A stretch of DNA of 64,000 bases from Alicyclobacillus tolerans. GTDB lineage: Bacteria; Bacillota; Bacilli; Alicyclobacillales; Alicyclobacillaceae. The position numbers and the translations under genes were made by a program. Location of the stretch: the NCBI RefSeq assembly GCF_021739485.1, contig NZ_JAJFNK010000017.1, positions 43,217 through 107,216 on the forward strand, in the 5' to 3' direction. The notes below the pieces were generated by a model. That model was not told where the DNA came from, did not search any database, and saw nothing but the letters and a program-made list of their open reading frames with translations. Of this stretch, positions 25,556 to 33,909 are shown in pieces (position 1 is the first letter of the stretch; each line of letters opens with the position of its first letter).

Positions 25556-26824
25556 TTGGACACTGCAGACACACGCATTGTAGCGACATACCTGGTCGAG
25601 ACGCCGCAGCCCTTGGATGTTGCCGTAGAGGTTTTGGCCGGGGAACAATCGACAGGAACTTTTGTGGCCGTACCCGGGGAAACCGACGCTCTCCGCGAAC
25701 GGCACAGGGCCCGTGTGGAGTCTGTCCGAGAACTCGGTGTTGGGCGGACTCCGGCACTGCCTGGAGCGAAGCTTCCCAAAGGCGCTTCTGAAGGCGTCTA
25801 CGTCCGCGCTGAAGTGAAAGTCTCTTTTCCCTACCACAACTTTGGAGCCTCAATTCCAAATCTCCTAGCTACGGTTGCGGGAAACTTATACGAACTGCGG
25901 GAGTTTTCCGGCCTGCGGCTCATGGACTTAGAATTGCCGGAACCGTTTGCCAAGGCCTACCCCGGGCCGCAGTTTGGCATTGAAGGGACCCGCCGCCTTG
26001 CAAACGTCTACGGCCGTCCCATCATTGGCACCATTGTCAAACCCAGTGTCGGCCTGGGTCCTGACGAACTCCGGGAATTGGTCCGGGAACTGGCAATGGC
26101 GGGTTTGGATTTCGTGAAGGACGACGAACTCAACGCCAATCCTCCTTATTTTCCTTTGCAGGAACGGGTTCAGGTGGTCATGGAGGAAATTGAGCGCGCA
26201 GCCGACAAAACGGGGAAGAAACTGATGTATGCGTTTAACATTACAGATGATGTGGACCGCCTCATCGCAAATCACGACATCGTGGAAAAAGCCGGCGGGA
26301 ACTGTGTGATGGTGAGCATCAACAGTGTAGGGCTTGCCGGGGTGGCTTACTTGCGAAAGCACAGCCACTTGCCGATTCACGGCCATCGCAACCAATGGGG
26401 CGCAATGACGCGAAGTCCGTTCTTAGGTATGGAGTTTCGGGCCTATCAAAAACTGTGCCGTTTAGCCGGAGTGGACCACCTTCACACGAATGGCCTTCAC
26501 AACAAATTTTTTGAATCGAATGAATCGGTCATCCGATCGGTTCAGGACTGTCTCACTCCGATGTTCGGCGGATATCCGGTAATGCCGGTGTTGTCCTCGG
26601 GACAGTGGGCTGGGACCGCCATCGAGTCCTACCGGGAAATGAACACGGTGGATGTGATGCATCTGGCTGGAGGCGGCATTATGGCTCACCCTGCTGGAGT
26701 CGCGGCAGGAGCCATCAGTATGCGCCAAGGATGGGAAGCGGCTTTGGCCGGGCAGAGCCTGGAAGAATACGCGGCTGCCCACGTCGAACTGCAACAAGCG
26801 ATTGGAAAGTTTGGACAGAATTAG
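25556..26824 (+). CDS. RuBisCO-like protein, probable 3-oxo-isoapionate-4-phosphate-processing enzyme
   Basis: Form IV RuBisCO-like protein of 422 residues (TTG start after AAGGAGGA). Motifs of the large-subunit fold are kept: IVKPSVG with Lys162, DFVKDDE with the carbamylatable Lys188 and metal ligands Asp190 and Glu191, IHGHRN (His275, His277), HTNGLHNK (His310, Lys317 near the loop-6 position), SSGQ and AGGG. The loop-6 GKxEG of true carboxylases is absent, so it should not fix CO2 onto RuBP. Next to a DUF1537 kinase and an ApnO-like enzyme it most likely acts as OiaX (decarboxylase) or OiaT (transcarboxylase/hydrolase) in D-apionate catabolism. Which of the two is not decidable here; methionine salvage MtnW is less likely because no mtn genes are near. 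Confidence 0.88.
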   Translation: MDTADTRIVATYLVETPQPLDVAVEVLAGEQSTGTFVAVPGETDALRERHRARVESVRELGVGRTPALPGAKLPKGASEGVYVRAEVKVSFPYHNFGASIPNLLATVAGNLYELREFSGLRLMDLELPEPFAKAYPGPQFGIEGTRRLANVYGRPIIGTIVKPSVGLGPDELRELVRELAMAGLDFVKDDELNANPPYFPLQERVQVVMEEIERAADKTGKKLMYAFNITDDVDRLIANHDIVEKAGGNCVMVSINSVGLAGVAYLRKHSHLPIHGHRNQWGAMTRSPFLGMEFRAYQKLCRLAGVDHLHTNGLHNKFFESNESVIRSVQDCLTPMFGGYPVMPVLSSGQWAGTAIESYREMNTVDVMHLAGGGIMAHPAGVAAGAISMRQGWEAALAGQSLEEYAAAHVELQQAIGKFGQN

Positions 26825-26878
26825 GCGGCCTGTAGTCATCAGACTCGCACGCTTCGTTGCGCCTGAAGGTGGTTGGAC

Positions 26879-28333
26879 ATGACTTTGAACGAAAGCGATC
26901 GAACACTGCAATCCACGCCGGAGGTGTCGCGCAGCCGTGACACCACTCCGGAAATCAATCATCCGGAAATTTTGCTCGCTTTTTACGGCGACGACTTTAC
27001 GGGTTCTACAGACAGCATGGAAGCCTTGACCTTAAACGGGCTGGACACCGTATTGTTTTTACAGCCCCCGGACGAAGCCTTGTTGCGGCGTTTTCCCACA
27101 CTTCGCTGTTATGGAATTGCGGGCGTCAGCCGGTCCATGGACCCACATGAGATGGAGCGGGAACTGACTCCAGTCTTTGAAAAAATGAAACCGATTTCGT
27201 CTCGGATTGTCCACTACAAGACGTGTTCCACGTTTGACTCTTCTCCGCAGACCGGAAGTATCGGTTTAGCCATTGACTTGGGGAGAAAGGTGTTTGGCTG
27301 CACAAGCGCCGTACCCTTGCTGGTTGGCGCACCCGTGCTTGGCCGATACACCCTGTTTGGAAACCACTTTGCACGTGTCAAGGGTGTAACCTTCCGGCTG
27401 GACCGCCATCCGACGATGGCGAACCACCCCGTCACTCCCATGCACGAAGCCGATTTGAGACGGCATTTGTCCGAACAGACCGATGCACAAATTGGGCTCA
27501 TGGATGTTTTCGATCTCGATGGGAGCCTCAACGAGGTCGAGCATCGGTATGAAGACAGAGTGCAGGCAGGGAACTCCGTCGTCCTGTTTGATGTCCTGGA
27601 CGAGCAAAGACTGGCCGTGGCCGGGGGAGTCATTTGGAATCAATCGGAACAGGGACAGCGCTTTGTAGCGGGTTCTTCAGGGGTTGAGTACGCGTTGACG
27701 GCTTGGTGGAAAGAAAACGGTGTCATTGAACACGGACATCCCAAGCTGGAGTCACCAGGACCCGTGGACCAAATTGCCGTTTTTTCCGGGAGTTGTTCGC
27801 CGGTGACGCAAAGCCAAATTCAATGGGCCGCGGACAACGGGTTCCAAGCCCTCCGCGTTCCCGTTGGATGGATAGCCGGAGAGAGCCAACGCGAGCAAGT
27901 TCACCAAGCGGTGTTGGAACAGGCCAAAGCCATCCTGGACTGCGGTCAAAGTGTCATACTGTACACCGCTTTAGGCCCAGATGACAGGTCTATACTCCAG
28001 GTTCAACAAGCTCTGAGTTCCCAAGGTCAGTTGGCGTCGAAGACGGGCGAAATCATTGGCAAGGCGCTGGGCCACCTCGCGCGCGCCTTGGTGCAAAGTA
28101 CTGGCTTGCGGCGCATTGTGATGGCTGGAGGAGATACGTCGAGTTACGCGTCCCGGCAACTTGGCATCTACGGGCTGCGGATGCACAGCCCGATTGCGCC
28201 TGGTTCTCCTTTGTGCGTGGCCTACTCGGAAAATCCTCGTTTAGACGGTCTGCAAATTGCGCTCAAAGGCGGCCAGGTCGGAAAGGAAGACTATTTTACG
28301 CGGGTTTTATGTGGAACGTCGTCGGGGCTGTGA
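26879..28333 (+). CDS. four-carbon acid sugar kinase family (DUF1537), probable 3-oxo-isoapionate kinase
   Basis: ATP-dependent sugar-acid kinase of 484 residues, from the OtnK/DtnK/OiaK superfamily. The N-terminal substrate domain carries GDDFTGSTD (37-45) and the C-terminal nucleotide domain carries AGGDTSSYA. A 28-residue Thr/Ser/Glu-rich extension precedes the domain, longer than usual. ATG chosen with AAGGTGG seven bases upstream. Lying 54 bp behind a RuBisCO-like gene and before an ApnO-like gene, it fits the 4-phosphorylation of 3-oxo-isoapionate known from D-apiose pathways (OiaK). Threonate or other acid-sugar kinases are alternatives on sequence alone. Confidence 0.88.
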   Translation: MTLNESDRTLQSTPEVSRSRDTTPEINHPEILLAFYGDDFTGSTDSMEALTLNGLDTVLFLQPPDEALLRRFPTLRCYGIAGVSRSMDPHEMERELTPVFEKMKPISSRIVHYKTCSTFDSSPQTGSIGLAIDLGRKVFGCTSAVPLLVGAPVLGRYTLFGNHFARVKGVTFRLDRHPTMANHPVTPMHEADLRRHLSEQTDAQIGLMDVFDLDGSLNEVEHRYEDRVQAGNSVVLFDVLDEQRLAVAGGVIWNQSEQGQRFVAGSSGVEYALTAWWKENGVIEHGHPKLESPGPVDQIAVFSGSCSPVTQSQIQWAADNGFQALRVPVGWIAGESQREQVHQAVLEQAKAILDCGQSVILYTALGPDDRSILQVQQALSSQGQLASKTGEIIGKALGHLARALVQSTGLRRIVMAGGDTSSYASRQLGIYGLRMHSPIAPGSPLCVAYSENPRLDGLQIALKGGQVGKEDYFTRVLCGTSSGL

Positions 28334-28365
28334 GCCTCAATACTTGACTGGAGAGAGGGATTAAC

Positions 28366-29223
28366 ATGAGAAAAGTCGCTTTATTCGGTGCTGGCGGAAA
28401 AATGGGAAACCGGATCGCGAACAATTTACGAAACGAAAATTACGATATGATGTATGTGGAGGTCAGTCCCAGAGGGATTGAAAACTTGCGCAGCAAAGGA
28501 CTTGCCGTAACCGGGGAAGAGCAGGCTCTGCAAACGGCGGACGTGGTCATCCTCGCTGTTCCAGACGTTCTTATTGGAGAAATTTCGCACAATCTTGTTC
28601 CAAAGATGAAGGCACAGTCGATGCTGGTTTTGCTGGATCCCGCAGCGGCCTATATGGATCAATTGCCCCATCGGGAGGATGTGAGTTACTTTGTAACGCA
28701 CCCATGCCATCCGCCGGTGTTTAACGACGAGACTTCCCCGGAAGCGCGAGACGATCGTTTTGGCGGCGTTGCGGCCAAGCAATCGATTGTTTGCGCTCTG
28801 ATGCAGGGGCCGGATGAGAATTATTCCGTCGGAGAAGAGATTGCCCGAAAGATGTATCAACCCATCTTGCGAGCTCATCGACTGACTGTCGAACAAATGG
28901 CGATGCTGGAACCCACCATGGCTGAGACCGTGGGGGGCACGCTGGCCATGATGTACCGGGAAGCGATGGATGAGGCCGTTCGCCGAGGCGTCCCGTACGA
29001 AGCGGCCAGGGATTTTATGATGGGGCACATCCAAATCGAATTGTCCATAGCGTTTCAACAAATTGATTCGCCATTTTCAGATGCGGCCTTGGTCGCTATT
29101 GAGTGGGGAAGACAACGGATCATCCAACCAACCTGGAAGTCCGTTTTCGATAAAGATGCCTTGAGGGAGAATATTGACGTGATGTTGCACCCGGAAAAAC
29201 TGAAAACTGGCGAGAATCGTTAG
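28366..29223 (+). CDS. ApnO-like NAD-dependent D-apionate oxidoisomerase
   Basis: Rossmann-fold dehydrogenase of 285 residues related to the phosphogluconate dehydrogenase-like group that includes D-apionate oxidoisomerase. GAGGKMG (8-14) is the NAD loop; the C-terminal helical half has the EQMAMLEPTMAETVGG and HIQIELSIAF segments of that family. ApnO oxidises D-apionate with migration of the hydroxymethyl group, giving 3-oxo-isoapionate, the substrate of the neighbouring kinase. GAGAGAGGG precedes the ATG. Third gene of the operon, with two GntR genes after it. Assignment rests on family likeness plus context. Confidence 0.82.
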   Translation: MRKVALFGAGGKMGNRIANNLRNENYDMMYVEVSPRGIENLRSKGLAVTGEEQALQTADVVILAVPDVLIGEISHNLVPKMKAQSMLVLLDPAAAYMDQLPHREDVSYFVTHPCHPPVFNDETSPEARDDRFGGVAAKQSIVCALMQGPDENYSVGEEIARKMYQPILRAHRLTVEQMAMLEPTMAETVGGTLAMMYREAMDEAVRRGVPYEAARDFMMGHIQIELSIAFQQIDSPFSDAALVAIEWGRQRIIQPTWKSVFDKDALRENIDVMLHPEKLKTGENR

Positions 29224-29265
29224 AACTAAAACAGAAAACAGTTGCGGGAAAGGACCCTGTATTTC

Positions 29266-29919
29266 GTGGATACGTTTAAGAAGCCGGCCCGGTTGCTCAG
29301 GGAGATTGCCTACGACAAAATCAAACAGGCCATTTTGCAAAACGCGTTTGAACCGGGTGAATTTTTATCCGAAAGCAAGCTGATCGCGTTTTTAGGCATG
29401 AGCAAGACGCCCATCAAGTCCGCCATCGACCGCCTGGAGTCCGAGGGATTCGTCACAGTGGCTCCAAAGCAGGGAATCGTCGTCACGGCGTTGTCTATCG
29501 AAACCATCCGGGATGTTTTCGACCTGAGAATTGTGCTGGAAACGTACGTATGCGAGCAAATCGCAGGGAAACTCAACGAGAAGCAGATGACACAAATTGA
29601 AAGGAACCTGTCGGATTCAAAGCAAGCGATGCTCTCTCAGGACGAAAACGCGTTTGCACATGCCGACGCCCAGTTTCATTTGCTCTTGGCCTCATTTTCG
29701 GGCAACCAGGAGTTGCACCGGGTTTTAGTTCACTATCAAGACCACTTGTTCCGCACCGTGCTCAAGGTTTTGTTGAAAGACACTGGGCGTATGGCGACGT
29801 CCCATCAAGACCACGTCGCCATCTTTAACGCATTGATTCAAATGCCGCAAGATGCAAACCGGGTACGAGAGTTGATGAGAGAGCATTTGCTGTACGGCAA
29901 AGCGATTCTTGTACACTAG
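29266..29919 (+). CDS. GntR/FCD-family transcriptional regulator
   Basis: Ligand-responsive repressor of about 217 residues. Residues 12-75 form the winged helix (LSESKLIAFLGMSKTPIKSAIDRLESEGFV), the rest is an FCD effector domain with the metal-site residues in DAQFHLLLA and HQDHVAIFNAL. GTG start chosen with AAAGGA upstream; a TTG eight codons earlier is possible but lacks a site. It follows the ApnO-like gene by 42 bp, so it is likely in the operon and senses a pathway intermediate. Confidence 0.88.
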   Translation: MDTFKKPARLLREIAYDKIKQAILQNAFEPGEFLSESKLIAFLGMSKTPIKSAIDRLESEGFVTVAPKQGIVVTALSIETIRDVFDLRIVLETYVCEQIAGKLNEKQMTQIERNLSDSKQAMLSQDENAFAHADAQFHLLLASFSGNQELHRVLVHYQDHLFRTVLKVLLKDTGRMATSHQDHVAIFNALIQMPQDANRVRELMREHLLYGKAILVH

Positions 29920-29970
29920 GGAGCAGCATTGGGAACTGCGATTTTAGCGAGCGGAGAAAGGCAAAACGCG

Positions 29971-30723
29971 ATGATGGAAAACACAAGTAAACGACGAACA
30001 GAGGACGCGCAGTTGCAAAGTGCGCTGGATCGCTTTTTAAGCCAAGTCGATAAAAGCGTGGAACCTCGCATGTCCCAGCGTGGCTACCTGGCCATTCGGC
30101 ACGCTATTTTGCACCTGCATCTATCGCCAGGGGAAACGGTTTTGGAGCGGAAAATTGCGGATGTCCTGCAAATGAGCAGAACTCCTGTGCGGGAAGCCTT
30201 GGTGCGATTGGAGACGGAAGGGTGGGTACGCCTGATTCCACGTCACGGCTTTGTCGTTTCTCCCATCGTGGCGGACGACCTTCAACAGATTTATGAAGTC
30301 GTAGAAGCCCTGGATGGAGTGGCGGGTGCCTTGGCCGCGGTCCGTGCCGGTGAGGACGAATTGGCGCGGCTGCAGGAACTGATCTCCGAACAGGAGCGTT
30401 GCTTAGACAAGGATGACGTCCGTACATGGGCTACATTGGACGGTCGGTTTCACAGTTACATTGTCGACCTGGCACACAATGACCGCTTGCACGCCATTAT
30501 GGACAGTCAATCCGACCAGATTTACCGAGCGCGGCTCTATACGATTGCCAAACGGCCTAAACCGGTGCGGTCCATCGTCGAACACGAGGCCATCCTCGCG
30601 GCGATGCGAGCACGCGAACCGCAGGCGGTCCGCCAACTCCTGCAGTCCCACCGCTCACGGGGATGCAGCGAAATCCTGGAAGTTTTGCGGTCTTCATCCC
30701 AAACGCCCGAAAATGATGCATGA
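29971..30723 (+). CDS. second GntR/FCD-family transcriptional regulator
   Basis: FCD-type GntR regulator of 250 residues, not a close copy of its upstream neighbour. The winged helix is ERKIADVLQMSRTPVREALV with wing RHGFVVSPI; the FCD domain shows the DGRFHSYIVDLAHN metal/effector site and the EHEAILAAM helix. ATG chosen because GGAGAAAGG lies upstream; a TTG at 29929 is also open. It begins 51 bp after the first GntR gene. Two tandem FCD regulators in one operon suggest control of two promoters or two ligands. A terminator follows. Confidence 0.88.
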   Translation: MMENTSKRRTEDAQLQSALDRFLSQVDKSVEPRMSQRGYLAIRHAILHLHLSPGETVLERKIADVLQMSRTPVREALVRLETEGWVRLIPRHGFVVSPIVADDLQQIYEVVEALDGVAGALAAVRAGEDELARLQELISEQERCLDKDDVRTWATLDGRFHSYIVDLAHNDRLHAIMDSQSDQIYRARLYTIAKRPKPVRSIVEHEAILAAMRAREPQAVRQLLQSHRSRGCSEILEVLRSSSQTPENDA

Positions 30724-30805
30724 AATTCGACGCCCGGTTTGTACGTTGCTGCCTTGAAAAGCGGTGTTCGAGTTTGTGCAGTGTTCAATTTTGTGTAAAA
30801 AAAGA

Positions 30806-30842
30806 CGGACCACAGCGGCTTTTGCTTTTGCTGTGGTCCGTT
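30806..30842. terminator. Bidirectional terminator between GntR and dehydrogenase genes
   Basis: Perfect 11-bp stem CGGACCACAGC (30806-30816) with GCTGTGGTCCG (30830-30840). Seven A residues (30797-30803) precede it, giving a T tract for the minus-strand gene. Confidence 0.8.
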
Positions 30843-30901
30843 CCAATGGAGTCGTATTGACCGAAGCGATGAAAAGCTGTATGTTTCTAAACTCGATGTA
30901 C

Positions 30902-30973
30902 GATGGACGGCCCAGTGCCAATGACGGCAGACGGCCCGGTACAAATGACGGCAGACGGCTTAGTACAAATGAT
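30902..30973 (+). repeat. Three 24-bp tandem repeats
   Basis: Units at 30902-30925, 30926-30949 and 30950-30973, each with the core GGCAGACGGC(C/T) and ending AATGA(C/T). The first copy is most diverged. Intergenic, downstream of the minus-strand dehydrogenase stop. Confidence 0.8.
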
Positions 30974-30979
30974 GGGTCA

Positions 30980-32086
30980 TTATACAGACGGAACGCTGTT
31001 TTGAATTTGTTTCAGGTTAGACAGCAATGCATCCGTGACCTCTGCGGTGGTGCAAGTTCCACCTAAGTCAGGTGTCAACTTTCCCTCTCGAGTCGTGGCA
31101 TCGATGGCTTGTAAAAGTTGTTGACTTTCGGTATGCAGCCCCAAGTGGTCCAACATGAGAGCCGCGCTGCCAATGGCTCCAATTGGGTTTGCAATACCTT
31201 TACCTGCGATGTCTGGAGCGGAACCGTGAACGGGTTCGAACATACTTGGGTAACGGCGCTCGACATTGATGTTGGCACTTGCGGCGATACCAAGGCTTCC
31301 TGCTAACGCACTGCCTAGGTCGGAAAGAATGTCGGCAAAAAGGTTGGAAGCGACGACCACATCTAAACGCTCCGGTTTCAGTACGAATTGAGCTGCCATG
31401 GCATCGACGAGCACCTGTTCCGTCTCTACATCCGGGTATTCCTTGCGAACGCGCGCAAACACTTCATCCCACAACACCATTCCGTATTGCTGGGCATTGC
31501 TTTTCGTAACACTGGTGACTTTTTTGCGTTTCCGGGTGCGCGCCAGTTCAAAAGCATAGCGAATAATGCGCTCGCAGCCTTCCTCGGTAAACAGCGCCGA
31601 TTGAATGGCGACTTCTTTTCCGGGCCCGCGCCCTTGCAGGTTGCGCCCGCCAAGCCCCGCATATTCCCCTTCGCTGTTTTCACGCACGACAATCCAGTCC
31701 AGAGATTCCAGATTGGGGTGATTCAAGCGGCTCTGTATGCCTGGGAGAAACCGGACCGGACGGGTATTGGCCCATTGGTCGAACCCCTGACAGATGGCTA
31801 AACGAAGCCCCCACAAACTGACGTGATCCGGCACTCCAGGCCAACCCACCGCTCCAAAGTAAATGGCATCGTAGCCTTGTAAAGTTTGCAGCCCGTCTTC
31901 GGCCATCATGCGCCCGTTTTCCAAATAGTACTGACATCCCCACGGAAAGAAATCAAACGAGAACGAAAATTGCCCGCCCGACGTTTCAGACATTTGCTCT
32001 AATACACGCAGGCCTTCATGTACGACCTCTTGCCCAATTCCATCACCGGGAATAACTGCAATACGCCATTTACGCTGCTCTGTCAT
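30980..32086 (-). CDS. tartrate dehydrogenase / D-malate dehydrogenase family (TtuC-like)
   Basis: NAD-dependent beta-decarboxylating dehydrogenase of 368 residues in the isocitrate/isopropylmalate family. It has the IPGDGIG opening, the WGLRLAICQGFDQWANTRPVR segment typical of tartrate dehydrogenases, an SNLFADILSDLGSALAG metal-site helix and the C-terminal HGSAPDIAGKGIANP. TtuC-type enzymes act on tartrate, D-malate or tartronate-like acids. ATG preceded by AAGGAGGG. It reads away from the MerR gene through a 471-bp regulatory region, and is convergent with the RLP/GntR operon. The substrate is likely a small 2-hydroxy acid from the same catabolic region. Confidence 0.9.
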   Translation of the reverse strand: MTEQRKWRIAVIPGDGIGQEVVHEGLRVLEQMSETSGGQFSFSFDFFPWGCQYYLENGRMMAEDGLQTLQGYDAIYFGAVGWPGVPDHVSLWGLRLAICQGFDQWANTRPVRFLPGIQSRLNHPNLESLDWIVVRENSEGEYAGLGGRNLQGRGPGKEVAIQSALFTEEGCERIIRYAFELARTRKRKKVTSVTKSNAQQYGMVLWDEVFARVRKEYPDVETEQVLVDAMAAQFVLKPERLDVVVASNLFADILSDLGSALAGSLGIAASANINVERRYPSMFEPVHGSAPDIAGKGIANPIGAIGSAALMLDHLGLHTESQQLLQAIDATTREGKLTPDLGGTCTTAEVTDALLSNLKQIQNSVPSV

Positions 32087-32557
32087 GTGCTGTGCCCTCC
32101 TTAGGGTTGCGGTAAGGTGTAGATTTGATGTCCTGCAAAACCGATAGATCCCATAGAATATTGGTCCTATAGAAGGTGCGGTTCACGCCGGCAAAAAAGC
32201 ACCCTGTTCAACGTTATTATGAGATAATGTATACGTTGATGTCAATTTAATGGAGTACAATGTGTGCCGACTGTGTACCAGCTCTTGGGGTTGACTTGTC
32301 GAGGATGAAATCAAATCAAGTAAAAAAGTAAAGCGATTTTAGGTCGAATATCCGATTTAATGAACTTTCTGCAAGGGATAGAACGGGTTGCAACAGGTAT
32401 AACCGTTAGTTATTTAGTGCATACGTTGTTTGACGAAGACAGTTAAAGACGTGCGTTAAATTTGCAAATGGTTCAAAAACAACATTGCTGTGGGCCGAAC
32501 AACTTGGTTAAACTGTTAAGGATGATGTTTTTTCCGTCGCTGCTGTCGAGGAGTTGA
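32087..32557. other. 471-bp intergenic region between divergent dehydrogenase and MerR genes
   Basis: AT-rich, no coding frame recognised. Holds the minus-strand promoter listed below, a direct repeat CCYATAGAA (near 32152 and 32166), and a TTATTTAGTGCATAC element (about 32410-32424) similar to one upstream of the HpcH-type gene. Confidence 0.55.
32216..32245 (-). promoter_or_regulatory. Promoter of the tartrate-dehydrogenase-like gene with internal GTATAC
   Basis: Minus strand TTGACA (32240-32245), 18-bp spacer, CATAAT (32216-32221). The palindrome GTATAC (32229-32234) lies between the boxes, a typical repressor position. Confidence 0.6.
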
Positions 32558-33004
32558 TTGCAAGGAATGCCAAAAGAGATGACCGTCGAAATGGTCGCCA
32601 GCCGCCTTGGCATCACCCCGAGGACTCTTCACTACTACGAAGAACTCGGGCTATTGCCGGATGTCGGGAGAACCGAAGGAGGACACCGCGTCTATAGTGA
32701 AGACACGGTCGACCGGTTGGAGAAAATTTTGAGGCTTAAAGAGACGCTGGGGTACTCGCTCAAAGAGATAAAACGCATTCTCGAAGTTGAAGAATCGCTT
32801 GACAAACTCCGCCAAACCTACCGCCAGGAAAATCTAAACCCGCAGGAACGAGTGACGATCCTCTCACAGTTTGAAGAACTGTTAAGTGGATTAGTGGACC
32901 GCATTGATGAACGGATTGACCGACTGACGGCCATGAGGGACACCTACTATACGCGGTTGACGAAGACCCAAAACATGCGCAAGGACATAGAAAGCAATTT
33001 GTAG
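32558..33004 (+). CDS. MerR family transcriptional regulator
   Basis: MerR-type activator of about 148 residues. The helix-turn-helix is TVEMVASRLGITPRTLHYYE, followed by the wing RTEGGHRVYSEDTVDRL, and a long dimerisation coiled coil from about residue 80 to the end. No cysteine cluster in the C-terminal part, so a metal sensor is unlikely; it resembles small MerR proteins of general metabolism. TTG start at good distance from GAGGAG; ATGs at 32567 and 32579 are alternatives. Divergent from the TtuC-like gene, which it may control. Confidence 0.88.
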   Translation: MQGMPKEMTVEMVASRLGITPRTLHYYEELGLLPDVGRTEGGHRVYSEDTVDRLEKILRLKETLGYSLKEIKRILEVEESLDKLRQTYRQENLNPQERVTILSQFEELLSGLVDRIDERIDRLTAMRDTYYTRLTKTQNMRKDIESNL

Positions 33005-33326
33005 TGTGCGCAGATTGCTGAGAATTCATTTTGACGACCTGCTTGTTCAATTTGTCGCCGTTAGGTTTCCACAAACTCCGGCGCTTATATCGGGATGGTC
33101 ACTTTGGACTTATAGACCGTGTAGTCGTAGACTATGTTTCTTTCATCCGTGTCGTTTTTGCCGAATTAGAGAACTAGTCTTAATAGATTCTGTAATTTAA
33201 TACTCTTGTGCCTTCCGGGTGAAGCTTCTTCGGAACATACTGTTTTTAAGTTGTTCATTGAGGCCGAACTTGCTGGATGGGGAAGAGGCTCCATTCAGAC
33301 GTCCGGTTAAAAGGGGCTGTTTACAG
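33005..33326 (+). other. 322-bp region without a recognised gene
   Basis: Contains short open frames without ribosome sites or codon bias. No repeat or clear promoter recognised. Likely leader of the small gene at 33327. Confidence 0.4.
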
Positions 33327-33665
33327 ATGGACCGGGGACCATTGAGCCAAACAGAACTGGATCGGATTCGACGGCGCGAAGAGAAAGCGACACCAGGCCC
33401 GTGGCTGCCAGTCGGATTCAGGTCAGACGATTGCAAGGTCTACATGGCATTGAATCGCAATACGGAGTTGGGTCGGAAGGAAAGTACAACAAGTTGGGTC
33501 TATACTGGACTCACCGAACACGATGTGAATTTTCTACTTCATTGCCGCGAAGACGTGGCGCGACTGATTGCTACCATCGACTCATTGACTGTGGAACGGG
33601 ATACATGGCGGGGATCCACACACTTTGTCCTTGATTCGCTGAAAGAATCGTTTTTGGAAATGTAG
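33327..33665 (+). CDS. hypothetical protein with ATPGPW motif, phage-type
   Basis: Unknown 112-residue protein. It contains RIRRREEKATPGPWLPV, a motif shared by small Ead/Ea22-like proteins common in prophages and their remnants, then a central region and a C-terminal helix LIATIDSLTVERDTW. ATG chosen with AAGGGG about eleven bases upstream; the frame is open further but less convincingly. No other phage genes are near, so it may be a domesticated remnant. Function unknown. Confidence 0.55.
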   Translation: MDRGPLSQTELDRIRRREEKATPGPWLPVGFRSDDCKVYMALNRNTELGRKESTTSWVYTGLTEHDVNFLLHCREDVARLIATIDSLTVERDTWRGSTHFVLDSLKESFLEM

Positions 33666-33683
33666 TGGTGTGCGGCTTATCAA

Positions 33684-33706
33684 AGGCCCGGTGCTTTTTC
33701 GGGCCT
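33684..33706 (+). terminator. Terminator after the ATPGPW gene
   Basis: Stem AGGCCCG (33684-33690) with CGGGCCT (33700-33706) around a T-rich 9-nt loop. Confidence 0.6.
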
Positions 33707-33909
33707 GATCTAACATGGGTTCGTTATGGTTTCCATTTCCCCTCGATTCATGGACAGTTCGCGTCCTCTTCCTCGTATCTCGCACCCCACTAAAAATTAC
33801 ACGTTTTTAACAAAGACTTCCTATTCGCCTGTGTAAACGGTTGCGTCCAATTGTACAGCAGGTACAATGGCAATAACCGAATGTTGAGGTGGAAATGGAG
33901 GACTGTACG

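Noticed and set aside
25556..26824. RLP as a true carboxylating RuBisCO or as the methionine-salvage enolase MtnW
   Set aside because: The GKxEG loop of carboxylases is missing, and no mtn genes or phosphoribulokinase lie nearby.
30764..31066. Plus-strand frame with a repeated NDGRR peptide
   Set aside because: The repeat comes from the 24-bp intergenic tandem repeats; it overlaps a terminator and has no ribosome site.
33006..33200. Short plus-strand frame after the MerR gene
   Set aside because: No ribosome site, no codon bias, Cys/Arg-rich composition typical of chance frames.
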